Part shown: piece after piece, positions 41,401-52,355 of the stretch
How the letters are laid out: each line of letters opens with the position of its first letter
Position numbering within the stretch: the stretch's first letter is position 1
Assembly: GCA_963930645.1 (NCBI GenBank)
Contig: OZ005660.1
Coordinates: forward strand, 198,109,427 to 198,173,426
Reading direction: 5' to 3'
Source: Salticus scenicus
Taxonomy: Eukaryota; Arthropoda; Arachnida; Araneae; Salticidae
Length of the DNA stretch: 64,000 nt
Translations under genes and position numbers: made by a program
Notes under the pieces: generated by a model
The model's input: the letters and a program-made list of their open reading frames with translations, nothing else
What the model was told of the DNA's origin: nothing
The model's database searches: none

Positions 41401-44400
41401 GAAAAACAATCGAGCTTCATTAATAAATAGTACCATAGAACTAATGTTTTGAAATAATAAGTACAAAACTTTGGATAAACATCATAAAATGCAAGAAACT
41501 CGAGAGTCTCTTTCATTTTATGGATTTTATCCAAATTTTTGTATTTATTACAATCGAACCTCGCCTCATTAACATGAACACACTTAACGTGAATTACTTG
41601 TAACATGAAATGTTTGGGGGACCTCTTTATTTCTGTATGAAATTTTTCTCTTTACATAAATCTAAAAATATATAATTTTTACGCAGTTAATGCATAGCTA
41701 TCATATCCAGGGTTGGTAAGTTTTTGACGCTTGATAGTTTTTGAATGTTTAAAAAGTATGTCAAAAACATTCTGTCAAAACCGTCAAAGACCCATATTTT
41801 TACTTATAATTTAATATGTAAAAATGTTGATTTTATAAATAAGATATTTATGTTTATGAATACAGTTAACTCTTTCAAATTTGCAAGACCTTTAATCCAT
41901 AATTCGCTTTTGGATTAAAAATGAAATTTACTGTAGCAAAATCAATAGCAGTTAAATTTTTATTTCATTCTTTTATGGAAAATTACTTCCCTGAACCATA
42001 TATAACTCTATGTAATTTTTTATTTATTAATGCAATTGATAAAATTGTTAGTATTACTATGAAGACTAAAACTTAAAAAGAATATTTGATACTTTGCAAT
42101 CACAGTTAGATGATTATATTATAGCACATTTCAAAAAATCAAAATAATCTTATTTCAGAACATGAAATTACATTTTTAAATAAGTGTATTTAAAAAAATA
42201 ACAATTGCTTCAATGTTTAAAATAAATTAAAAAAAACTAATATTAATTAATTAATAAATAATGTGTAAGTGACAGACTGTGTATTAAAAATAGTGCATGG
42301 TTAACATTTTAGAATGCTGACTTATTTTTGAATAAAATCCACATTTTCTATAAATAATAAATCTTAATTGTCAAACTTATTTGCATTACTATGACATTCA
42401 TTTCTTGGATTAATAAAAACTAAATTTATATCGGCAAAAAAATAAATAAATAAAAGCAAAAAATGGCTTATATAATTTGTAAACATTACCATTAGGTCTC
42501 AAGATCTATGAAAAAGGCAGATTTGCATTGCAAAAGAACAGGATTTAATAAAAAAAAAAGTTTAAACCTTTTTTTTTAAGTATATATCTTTATTATACAT
42601 ATTTGTAAATTAAAATTCCCACTTTGAATAATAGTTAATGCTCTAAAACTAAATTTTATTTGTCTAAAAATAATTAAAACTAATAATAATAAGAGCTAAG
42701 ATTTTTCAGGATTTCTTTGTACATTTTTATTTTTGCTTTTCTTTTTTTGTAATAAAGTATACTGCAAGTAATAAAGCTTGTGCTTTGTAAAATTTAAATT
42801 TGTACTTTCTGATATGAAGTTTTGTAACATAATCTAATTAAAATATGATTTTATATATCCATTTTATGAAAAACAACCAGTTTTTTTTTTTTTTTTTTTA
42901 AATAGGTGAACAATAAAGCATTTATTTCTTTCTGTAATATGAAAATTTTGCCATCTGAAATCTTTTATTTTGTGCTTAATGTTTATTTTTTGCATACCAC
43001 TTTTTTTTTTTTTTTTTTTTTGTCAATATTAACCTTAAACTATTTTGCAATATGTATAATTATAAAAATTTTGTGTTTTCTTTCCATTATCGATAATGGA
43101 AAGAAAAAAAAGAAAGAGATAGCTAGATACAATTGCAGGGGGAATTGTGATACTATTTTTAAAAAAACCTGAGAATTATTGCAGGATTGTTTCAGCAATG
43201 TTAAAATAATTCTAAAAAAAAAAAGGAGGTCTAAACTTAAATTTTTTATAATTATACATATTGCAAGTTCTGTAATAAGTTAAAATATAAAGAAATTCAT
43301 ATTTAAACGCGGCACAGTCAGTTTGATAAAATTTATCAATGCATTAGGCTAAAATTTACCATGCATATGGGAATGTAAATAGGATTTTTTAGTTAACTGT
43401 TATACTATATAAGAATATAATTTTCTAGACTGACAACTTTTAAAAGAGTTAAATTACTTACAAAATGTTTGATGCATTTTTACATTTCCTACACTTATTA
43501 CAAGTATACACAGCGGGGTAAAAAATAAAATAAAAACAAGCATTTGTCAAACAAATATATGTGTAAATACAGTTTATAACTTATTAATAAAGGAAAAACA
43601 AAACCATTAGAATAATAACTTAATAACGATCAAATCAGAAATAAATATGTTTTTATTATTCAATGCATTTGAAAATAATCTCCTTTTTAATTTAATCTAA
43701 GAATAAAGGCTTAACAAGAATAATATTATGGTGTTTATTTAAAGTTTTGTACTTATTATTTCAAGGTGTAACATTAATACAAATATTGAAAAAAGATATT
43801 AATACAGCAAAAGTAACTTGCTATTTTGTCACAAAGTATATATATGTTTTCAATTAGTTTTTCATAGACTCCAATGAAATTAAAAAAAAAAAAATTCAGA
43901 AGATTAGTAAGAATTACAAAAACAACAACGCAACACAAACACAGACAGCGATACAAACGTAAATATAGGCGCAGAAGCAGCTAGTGAAAGTTGAGAGAGC
44001 AGCAGTCTGAACAATAAATGAGATAAAAGAAATACAGTTAATTTCATTTCAATAGCAAAATTTTGTGGAACATAAAATTTTCTTATATTTGATTACAACA
44101 TCCGCATTAATAAAATGGCGGAATACAGGTGCAGTTTTAACTCCAGTATTTACGTAAACTGGATTAGTTCAATTTTCATTCAATTTATGTGCCTAATCTG
44201 ACGTCTATATTTTGTACGTTTTCGGTAGATACGTCTATGTCCGAAATTTCACATATTGTGAACATACTGGAGCTGGAGATCTACGTTCAAAACTCGTCTA
44301 TAGACGTAACTCGGACGCGATAGATGAAATATGAACATAATATGAACGTATGTGTTATGTGGGCCATTGCTATGATTGGACATTGGTTATTGATCTGGTT

Positions 44401-45409
44401 ACGCCATCTATCGGTTCTTACAAACGCGAATATGCATACAAGCAATTTATTTTTGGTAAATAACTGCATAATTGTTTTAGAATTATAAATATATGCATTC
44501 AATGGATTGAAATATACAATAATGTAAATTAAAATTCCTCGAATATTATTTAAATTTAATAAAATAAAATTTTAAAATGCTCCCTGCTGACAATTTATCG
44601 ATCAGTTAATTTTTATGAAACATTTTTATGTTTGAATACTAAATATTTGCATTAAATTTCAGCATTAAAACATAAAAATAATTAACAATATTTAAAAATC
44701 AACATTTAATTTATATTTAAATAATAATATTATTAATAAAAAATCATAAATATATTAAACATTTAAAATATTATTGATTGAAATCAGAATTAATTGAATT
44801 TAACAAACGAATTTAATGAAGATTTATAAAAATCTTTTTTTTTTTTTAATAGTAATAATTGATTTAAATTTAAATTTTATAATTTTTTGTAATGTGTAAT
44901 AGTTTTATATTTCTTACCTTAGATCATAATAAAAGAACCTACTTCTTATTTACATCAAATATTTGAATGCTAATTATTTGTTTTAAATTTCAGCATTCAA
45001 ACTTAAAAATATTTAACAAAAATTAGCTTGATAATAAATCCACAAAATAAAACTTAAAATTCTTTACAGTATATCATTAAAATACAATAATGCATAACTG
45101 AGGGAAATATTTTTTTTTTTTTTTTTTTTGCTGGAAAAATTTCTAAAATTAAAATTGTATTGTTATTATTCTTTTGTTTAAATAATTTTCAAAAAAGAAT
45201 TATATAATTAATATTATTTTATTTCAGTGTATATGTACCCAACTATGCAGAATACATAAAAAAAAAAAAAAATTGTTATGCACCTATCTTCTTTTTATTA
45301 TTCATAGTTAAATTACATTTTTAAATAATGAATTAAATTTTTCTTTAATTAATTTTACGTTATAATATTCTATAGCTAATTTCAAACTAAGCCTATAGAT
45401 GGCAGCACT
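41401..45409. other. long AT-rich non-coding stretch
   Basis: Four kilobases of strongly AT-rich sequence with T- and A-homopolymers (for example 42881-42899, 43003-43021, 45112-45129) and no supported gene. A slightly less AT-rich part at 44150-44370 contains CGTCTATAGACG and repeated GAACATAATATGAACG but no recognisable element. Confidence 0.4.
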
Positions 45410-45530
45410 GATTTTGATCCAATAAAAGGATCGGAGTCGTCCAGCCTCTGCTTTCGACGGGTCGTGGATCAAATGTCTCAGGGCCCAGTTGGATCGGTCG
45501 AAGTGTTCCAGAGGCTGGACTCACCCCAGG
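45410..45530. repeat. GATC-rich inverted repeat
   Basis: GTCCAGCCTCTG near 45449 pairs with CAGAGGCTGGAC near 45512-45523; GGATCGGTCGAAGTG and GTCGTGGATCAAAT relate it to 35640-35830. Confidence 0.45.
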
Positions 45531-45563
45531 GATGACTGATATAATTTTAATTTTGTGAAAGGC

Positions 45564-46080
45564 ACGGAGTAATATTTAATAGGAGAAGAAGGTAATGCTG
45601 AAATTTTGTGATGTTGTTTTCTAATGTTTACAGATGGCGCCAGCGTGCAATCCTTCCTTCTCTCCAGCTTCCGCAATGTTATTCAATGGGGAAATGTCTC
45701 GTTTTAATTATTTTTTTAAAAATAATATCAAGCTCAAAAAATTTCGATTGAAAGCAAATTTCATTAAATAGAGTATTCTACGCAACATGTTTTTTTTAAG
45801 AGTGATTTTATGCTAATTTTACTTTGAAAGAGAGCTTTTAAAAAATGACGATCTTTATGAACCGAAGCTAGCGAAAACAGACAATTGGGAGAAAGGAGAA
45901 TGGAGATCGTTTGTATGTGTCGTTTGAAAATGTAGATTATTATGGATGATTATAATTTTTCATTATTAGTATATTTGACGTATAAAAAAATGTAGTAAAT
46001 AAGTTTCTAGCAATTTGAATTTTGCATTAATTTCCTTTTACCAACATCAAGCTTGGGATAATTCTTTGTTGAGCAAGTTT
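45564..46080. mobile_element. P-like CACGGAGTA element fragment, E2
   Basis: It begins CACGGAGTAATATTTAATAGG and carries blocks shared with E1 and E4 in inverse orientation (GCGGAAGCTGGAGAG complement, GATGGCGCCAGCGTGC, CATCAAGCTTGGGATAATTC). The opposite terminus is not found; similarity fades after about 46080. Confidence 0.7.
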
Positions 46081-46910
46081 TTTTTTTCATAACCTATTTT
46101 CTGTTAAAATTACATACGATTTTCATAAATTTGCTAGTGTTGGCATTGTATTATTTTGTAAAAGAAAAACAATATTTTGGTTTACCGTTAGAATTTAACA
46201 CTAGTGTGAGAATTCAAAATGCAGTTTAGATCAGGTGTTAAAAATCATGTCAAGAAATTTAACTAGACATATCTGAAAGCCCATTTATTTTTTGAAAGCT
46301 GTTCAAAATTGGGATCTTTAAGGCTATCAATATTTTAATAGATACACACATTATACAGATTTCAATAATACTTGTAGAATTTAATTTATTTGTATAAAAA
46401 TTAATCTTTAAAAATTAATCTTAACATTTGTCCTTTAAGTTTTAAGTTATTAACAGATTCTTAAAAGCTAACTCTCATTATTGCAGTTTCTTATAACTTT
46501 AAAAAAGCAAATTTACTTCTGATTTTTATTTTCTTAAAGTTGAATATTAATAAAAAATTGTTATTGTATAAATTTTAATTATTTATATATATACTTTTTT
46601 ACTAAAGATTGTATGAAGTAACTAGCATAGTTTATCTGGAATAATTTAGTAATATGAAATGAAGTTTCAGCTTATTTATAAGAAAATGTAACTATGCATT
46701 TAAAAACCACAATGCAGGAGAAGTATCTGAAGATGCTTAAAGCAGTTTATATTTTCTGCCAATTGTGAACTACTAAAAGAAATAACATGTTTCCCCAAAT
46801 ATATATATATATATATTATTTATATCTAAATAAATCCTTCCTTTATTACCCATTTCAAACTTTTTTCCTAAAATGTAAATAACTTAAGCTTATGCATTTT
46901 TTATATTTGA
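46081..46910. other. AT-rich spacer
   Basis: TA run at 46799-46816. No gene seen. Confidence 0.3.
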
Positions 46911-46918
46911 GTACATAG

Positions 46919-47096
46919 CAGTGGCGGATCCAGAACTTGACTTTTGGGGGGGGGGGGGGGGGGCTAAGATTTTTCAAATTGCTATTCTAGACCAATAAAA
47001 ATTTTACAATTGCAATATTCAATTGTGAATGTCAGTGTTTTTTTTTTGGGGGGGGGCTTCAGCCCCCTAGCCCCCCCCCCCTTAAATCCGCCACTG
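46919..47096. mobile_element. hAT-like MITE with long G/C tracts, 178 bp
   Basis: An 8 bp direct repeat with one mismatch, GTACATAG / GTACCTAG (46911-46918 and 47097-47104), flanks terminal repeats CAGTGGCGGATCCA and CCAGTGGCGGATTTA (complement). Long G tracts follow the left end (about 46945-46964), and a G tract and C tract lie near the right end. CAGTGGCGGATCC is a familiar hAT MITE end. Confidence 0.85.
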
Positions 47097-47104
47097 GTAC
47101 CTAG

Positions 47105-48540
47105 TTTCAACCTAATGTAATAAAGAAAATAAATGCTTCTCAGATATTTATCACATAATTTGTAGTGCTTTTCTTTATTTATGTTGTATCAATTGCCTTT
47201 AACTTAAACATTGAATTTTCTGCCATGACAAATTCAGAATTAAATAAAGCAGTAAGTATTGTGTTGTTATGAAATTAGCATGGTAATTTCACAAATATAA
47301 AATTGAGCAGAAGCTAAAGAGCAATTTCTTTTTTTTTTTTTTTTTTTTTGTAGTTTTATTTCCTATTTCTTTGAATCACTTATTATATAAGATTGTGTCA
47401 TTGCATCAGATAATTAGAATAAACATGGCGAATCATACAGCAGAAACATTCAAGATTATTTGTTCGTATGAAATAAATTAAAATATCAAATTATATTTAT
47501 TCATAGTTACAATTTTTGATTAGCACTCATCCTTGTAGTAGAATTTAGGTGACACAGCGACATTGTTGCAGTAAAGAAATTATCACTTGCACATAAAAAT
47601 TAAAGATACTCCTAAATTTCAGTAAAATGTTAGAAACTCGTTTCTTCTATTTAAAGATTCTTCAACAGTCTATTAATAATGCTGATATCTTTATATTTAT
47701 GGGTACATATTATGTGTAAATTAGAAAATATGTCAATATTGTCTTGCAGAAAAGGTTGCACGAACGAGGCTTATCGCAGAAAGCATAAAAATTTTCTGTC
47801 ACAGGGACAGTCGTTGAAGCAAATATGTGATCTTCAGTTTCAATAAATCATTGTCATGAAATAACTCATTAGCATATTACAATTTGTTAGTAAAATTAGT
47901 TTATGTTGAATAAATTACAAGCTTGTCCAGCATCAACCATCTTGTGATTTAAAGCAAGGGCTATTCTATTTAAAAATTTTAAAGCTGTTTGTTCAGAGAA
48001 TAAAATAGGAATTATTATTTTCAATACATTATTGAAAATAGCTCGCTTCTATTGTGTAATAAAACATTTTAATTTACAGCAGTAAGCTCATATTCAAAAG
48101 CAAGATGAACATTATTTATGTATGTATGTATGCACATACATATATATATTATGCATTGGAAAAATGCATACTATTTATTTTTAGGCTTGTGGATTTCCAA
48201 GAATATTTACAGTTTTTTCTAAATATGTGGGTTTTGTAAAATAAAACTATTACATTGAAGTAAACAAAAATATTCAAAGAAAAATATAAATAATTAATCA
48301 ATTCAAAAAGTAATTAATAAACAAAACATAAAAATTATGATTTAATGGTTTAAATCATGCACATTAAGCTAGAAAACTATGGTAATTTTTAATGACTGTT
48401 ATATATCTAGGATGGTTGAGTAATCGATATAAATAAGGTGTGTCTGTGATTCTGTAGCTCTCGGAGACTCGCCACATATCATTGACAGTAGCTCAATCCC
48501 ATTTAATTATATCAGAGAAAATAGTTTTAAGAATTGCTCA
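47105..48540. other. AT-rich spacer
   Basis: T-run at 47329-47350, short TATG repeats near 48118-48132. No gene seen. Confidence 0.3.
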
Positions 48541-48935
48541 CAAGGAAACATTCAAAAGGTGTCGTCTTCAAAAAATATATGTGATACTACTCTTCATAAA
48601 ACACCAGAAAGTGAAAATTTTATTGGCTGAAATGAGCACAATAGAGCGAGCACAAAAAATTATCAAAATTAAGCATATTTGGTGATTTTACACTGTTAGG
48701 CGATTGATTTTGAGTACTTGGCAGAGAAGCAAAACACAGTTCTGTTCATACACGGCAACCTCGGTGCTAGAAAACTTACAGCTTAACAGTGCTAAATCGC
48801 CAAAAATGCAGAATTTTGATAATTTTTTGTGGTCACTGTAATTCATTTCAGCCGATAATTTTTTCACTTTCTGGTGTTTTATAAAGAGTAGCATCACATA
48901 TTTTTTGAAGACGACACCTTTTGAATGTTCCCTTG
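48541..48935. mobile_element. CAAGGAAACATT foldback, copy 1
   Basis: A 395 bp foldback: CAAGGAAACATTCAAAAGGT and TGTCGTCTTCAAAAAATAT at the left, exact or near complements at the right end (48895-48935), with self-complementary inner arms (ATAAAACACCAGAAAGTGAA). A second copy is at 58396-58815. Flanking duplication is not clear. No coding frame. Confidence 0.82.
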
Positions 48936-49009
48936 TCAGTGTTTTTTTTTTTTTTTTTTTATTCGGTTTTTCTAATAATAATAAAAAAAAATCTAGAGGT
49001 TGAGAAGTA

Positions 49010-49118
49010 TTCATGTGACACTAGTGCTATGCTATTGGTGAATGACACCCTAAGAGTGGTCTGTAGACATGCCATCACAATTTTGATCCTCTACAGAGGG
49101 GATGGCTGTCCCGTTTTA
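49010..49118 (+). repeat. dispersed TTACGTCGCACT repeat, copy 3 (diverged)
   Basis: It retains CACTAGTGCT, AGACATGCCATCACAATTTTG and GATCCTCTACAGAGGGGATGG in the order seen at 15712-15880, but lacks the ACGTCG part. Confidence 0.5.
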
Positions 49119-50069
49119 AGCTAAAAATTCCAGAATTGAATTTGGTTTTTGCTTTTCCCAAAATTTGCTTAATTTTTAATAATTCATTTTGAAGCTATGA
49201 AGTGCAAAAAAAATTAAACAAAATTCCAAATCATAATGATATTAAACTAGTTTTAAATACAATTCATGACAGTTGTATAGAAGTCATTGTCTCTGAATAT
49301 TTTAATTGAAAATTTCATAAGATATTAAAATTTCAGATTTTTTTAACATAGGAAAATAAGTCAAAATTTTGCAGAATAATGCAGTATTATGAGAATTTAT
49401 GCAAATAGTATACATATGGAGTTGTGTCAAAACAAATATGAAACTGTATCTAATGAAATATTTCTAAATGGAAAGAGAAAGGATAGCCTAGTCAGTGAGG
49501 CATTTCATTCTGAGATCATGCCAGGTTAAAAATACATTTCATTTCTTTTAACATTACTGCAGTATACTGTATAATAGAAATTTAAGAAAACAATTGGTAC
49601 TTTTTTTTTGGGGGGGGGGAGTCTATTAAATTCTAATATTTATGTTTGGTGCACATTAAAAACTTCAGTAAAAATTTTATGAAGTCACTCATGACATAAA
49701 ATAAAGAAATGCAAAAAAGTTTTCAGATATATGCAAGGAGGGAACTGCATAGTTGCAATGAGAAGAGAAAGTTTAAATATTAGATTACAAGAAACTTTTA
49801 TTCTCGTAATTTGATATATAAGTTATAAAGTAGTAAAATAGCTTAAAAATCATTTATGATTAGCGGGTCGATGTTATCTCGCAAAGTTAGTTTTTAAATT
49901 CTACTTTTATATAATACTTAATACATATCTGAGTAAACCATTTTTTATTTAAATGCTGCACCACATTAGATTGCATCTTATAAATTAATGAAAAATTACC
50001 AAAATTTAATTAAAAACGCCATTCATTTTTATCACACACGACAGAATGGCCTGAAATCGATATAGCACT
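49119..50069. other. AT-rich spacer
   Basis: T/G-run at 49603-49620. No gene seen. Confidence 0.3.
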
Positions 50070-50204
50070 CAATCCGCGATTGTAATGAAATGCTCGCCCT
50101 CTGGTGGGCTAAGGGGAAATTACAATAAACATGCTTTAATTCGAATTTCATCAAGCCGCCATTGCTAGCCGATGTTTAGTTTCACATATATTTATTGAAT
50201 AAAA

Positions 50205-50363
50205 ATGAATAAATCCGGTAAAAAAGATAACACATACTGTTGTGTGCTTCAGTGTAACTCCAAAGGACCAAGAAATCCAGAATTAAGCTTCCATTTATTT
50301 CCAAATGACAAATTTAAAATTTCAGTTGCTTCGGCTAATGGAAGTAAAGAATTAATCAGGTGA
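50205..50363 (+). pseudogene. THAP zinc-finger N-terminal exon fragment
   Basis: A 52-codon frame whose N-terminus reads KKDNTYCCVLQCNSKGPRN then SFHLFPNDK, the CxxxxC...FHxFP opening of a THAP (C2CH) DNA-binding domain. The frame ends at CAGGTGATTT (about 50357-50366), where a splice donor could lie, so the Trp and the remaining Cys/His ligands would be in a next exon that I do not see. THAP domains bind DNA in P-element transposases and in THAP host proteins. Position within a family of 8 bp-duplicating elements favours transposase origin. Confidence 0.55.
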
Positions 50364-50751
50364 TTTGAAACTAATATTTGTTCAACTTCAGTAAAAAATC
50401 TACTTTCGATCGAACTTTGAATAAACTGAAATATTTTTTTCCAAAAGTAATCAATTTTCCATGATGTAATGGCGGAGAAATTATAGTACGAACATTAAGT
50501 AGAATAACAAAAGAACAAAAATAGATACACGTGGCTGTAATATTTACTAACAACAAGAGCTGAAAAAGCGCCATCTATCGATCATTACAAACGCGGATAA
50601 TGAAAAAATTATGCCAGTGTTGTAACCTTTATTATTGTGAACAGCCATTATTTGTCCTGTGAAAAGCGGGCATTACATGCGTAAATAAAGTTCATATGCA
50701 GGAAAAACCAAAGATTTTACTGATGAAATTTTGTAAAGAAAAAAAAATAAA

Positions 50752-50865
50752 CTTACTTTAGGTGCAGAAAACGAACTCGGACATTATTTCTCTCCTAGGG
50801 CTTTTTTTTTTTTTTTTTCTTATCACTATCATAGCCTGTTTTACAACTAGGAACGAAGCATTTAT
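50752..50865 (-). pseudogene. second THAP exon fragment, minus strand
   Basis: On the minus strand: KCFVPSCKTGYDSD, then a lysine run caused by a long A-tract, and after a frame change FSAPK followed directly by GTAAGT, a splice donor. CFVPxCxxGY and FSAPK are the first-exon hallmarks of a THAP domain. The expanded homopolymer breaks the frame. A sister copy is at 51386-51491 in the neighbouring element. Confidence 0.6.
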
Positions 50866-51097
50866 TTGAAACATCTCAATTATGCAGTTTTAAGCACTTA
50901 CAAAAAAATTAAATTGCTTACAATTAAAAATTTAAAATGCACTCCAGCAAAATTCTATTGAAAATAACAGTATATCCGCCCCGAGATAGGGAGTAATGAC
51001 AAGTGGCGCCCTCAATATTTACCAAAAATTTAGATCACAGTTTCCAAGTTTTCTCCCATTGGACCTTCGCCTCCTATTCGTCTCCTCCGTGGTGAAA

Positions 51098-51123
51098 GGT
51101 ACAAATTACTCCGTGGGTACAAG
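51098..51123. other. possible P-like excision footprint
   Basis: GGTACAAA (51098-51105), then TTACTCCGTG (51106-51115), then GGTACAAG (51116-51123). The middle ten bases equal the terminal ten bases of element E4, between near-identical 8-mers. Alternatively it is the true right end of E3. Confidence 0.3.
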
Positions 51124-51156
51124 TTAGTTTCTCCAAACAATTTACTTTATTATGAT

Positions 51157-51860
51157 CACGGAGTAATATTAATAAAAGTTGAAGGTCCAATGGGAGAAAG
51201 CTACGAAACTGTGATCTAAATTTTTGGTAAATATTGAGGGCGCCACTTGTCATTCCTCCCTACCTCGGCGCGGATATACTGTTGTTTTCAATAGAATTTT
51301 GCTGGAGTACATTTAAATTTTTTTATTTTAAGCAATTTAATTTCTTTGTAAGATCTTAAAACTGCATAATTCAGATGTTTCAAATAAATGCTTCGTTCCT
51401 AGTTGTAAAACAGGCTATGATAGTGATAAGAAAAACAGAAAAAAGCCCTAGGAGAAAAATAAAGTCCGAGTTCGTGTTTTCTGCACCTAAAGTAAGTTTT
51501 TTTTTTCTTTACAAAATTTCATTCATTCTCCTTCCTCCCAATTGTCTGTTTTAGCTAGCTTCAGTTCATAAGAATCGTCATTTTTTAAAAGCTTTCTTTC
51601 AAAGTAAAATTAGTATAAAATGGCTCTTAAAAAAACATGTTGGTTAGAATACTCTATTTAATGAAATTTGCTTTCAATCGAAATTTTTTCAGCTTGATAT
51701 TATTTTTAAAAAAATAATTAAAACGAGACATTTCCCCATTGAATAACATTGCGGAAGCTGGAGAGAAGGAAGGATTGCACGCTGGCGCCATCTGTAAACA
51801 TTAGAAAACAACATCACAAAATTTCAGCGTTACCTTCTTCTTCTGTCTTTTTACTCCGTG
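51157..51860. mobile_element. P-like CACGGAGTA element, copy E4, 704 bp
   Basis: Perfect 8 bp direct repeats ATTATGAT (51149-51156 and 51861-51868) flank ends CACGGAGTAATATTAATAAA and TTTTTACTCCGTG. It contains the THAP exon fragment at 51386-51491 and the 3' blocks of E1 (GGAAGCTGGAGAGAAGGAAG, GCGCCATCTGTAAACATTAG). Confidence 0.85.
51386..51491 (+). pseudogene. THAP exon fragment in element E4
   Basis: It encodes KCFVPSCKTGYDSDKKNRKKP, then a stop (TAG 51449-51451), with FSAPK-like coding broken by small indels, and ends at CTAAAGTAAG, where GTAAG is a splice-donor match. It corresponds to the first coding exon of a P-type or THAP-protein gene. No ATG lies in the same frame just upstream. 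This suggests that the non-autonomous family formed from an autonomous P-like element by internal deletion, keeping exon 1. Confidence 0.62.
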
Positions 51861-51868
51861 ATTATGAT

Positions 51869-52284
51869 GCGCACATGTTCCTGTAAAAAGCTAAAAATTA
51901 ATTAGCAAAGAAAGTTGTTTTCATACCACGGAGTAAAAAGACATTCATACAATATATGGAAACTTTTGTCAACCATCTGTAATAAGGCCTAATACACAAA
52001 AATAAATGAATAAATAAATGCAATATAAGTAGTACGAAAACTAATAACTATTTTGAAAAATGCTCTCAACAACATAATAGGAATAAATATTACTGATCTC
52101 ACTGGTTTCAATTAATTAATAAAGGAATAAAAGCAAGGTATGAGGAGCATGTTATAAATTTTTTTTATATGAATATGCATATAGACTGTCATACAGATGA
52201 AAGCCCATCTGCTTCTTAATTATATTTAGAAGTATCGTAAAAAAAAAAAAAAAAAAATACATCTTAATAGGACGGAAGATGTAA
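51869..52284. other. spacer with first traces of the zinc-finger array
   Basis: AT-rich. From about 52180 a degenerate linker (CATACAGATGAAAGCCC, HTDESP in place of HTDEKP) suggests the decayed finger array begins here. Confidence 0.4.
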
Positions 52285-52355
52285 GAGTGTAAAGCGTGTT
52301 CTAAATGTTTTTCTGGAAAGGAATATCTATATAGAGGACAAGAGTGAAAAAAAAT
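52285..52355 (+). pseudogene. decayed C2H2 finger upstream of the intact array
   Basis: Reading from 52285 gives CKACSKCFSGKEYLY, a recognisable finger start, which then runs into a stop just before the intact array. This shows that the present ATG is preceded by former coding sequence, so the current frame may be a 5'-truncated gene. Confidence 0.55.

Larger units (their letters stand above)
50070..51115. mobile_element. P-like CACGGAGTA element, copy E3, with two THAP exon fragments
   Basis: It shares with E1, in inverse orientation, the blocks CGCCCTCTGGTGGGCTAAGG (50095) and GCGCCATCTATCGATCATTA (50571), and with E4 the block ending GGACCTTC...CTCCTATT. The right end is at a CTCCGTG terminus (51091 or 51115). 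The left end is not found. It contains a plus-strand and a minus-strand THAP-domain fragment. Confidence 0.65.

Noticed and set aside
42906..43172. 88-codon frame with Phe-rich hydrophobic core
   Set aside because: The Phe run is a T homopolymer and the flanks are AT-rich without coding signs.
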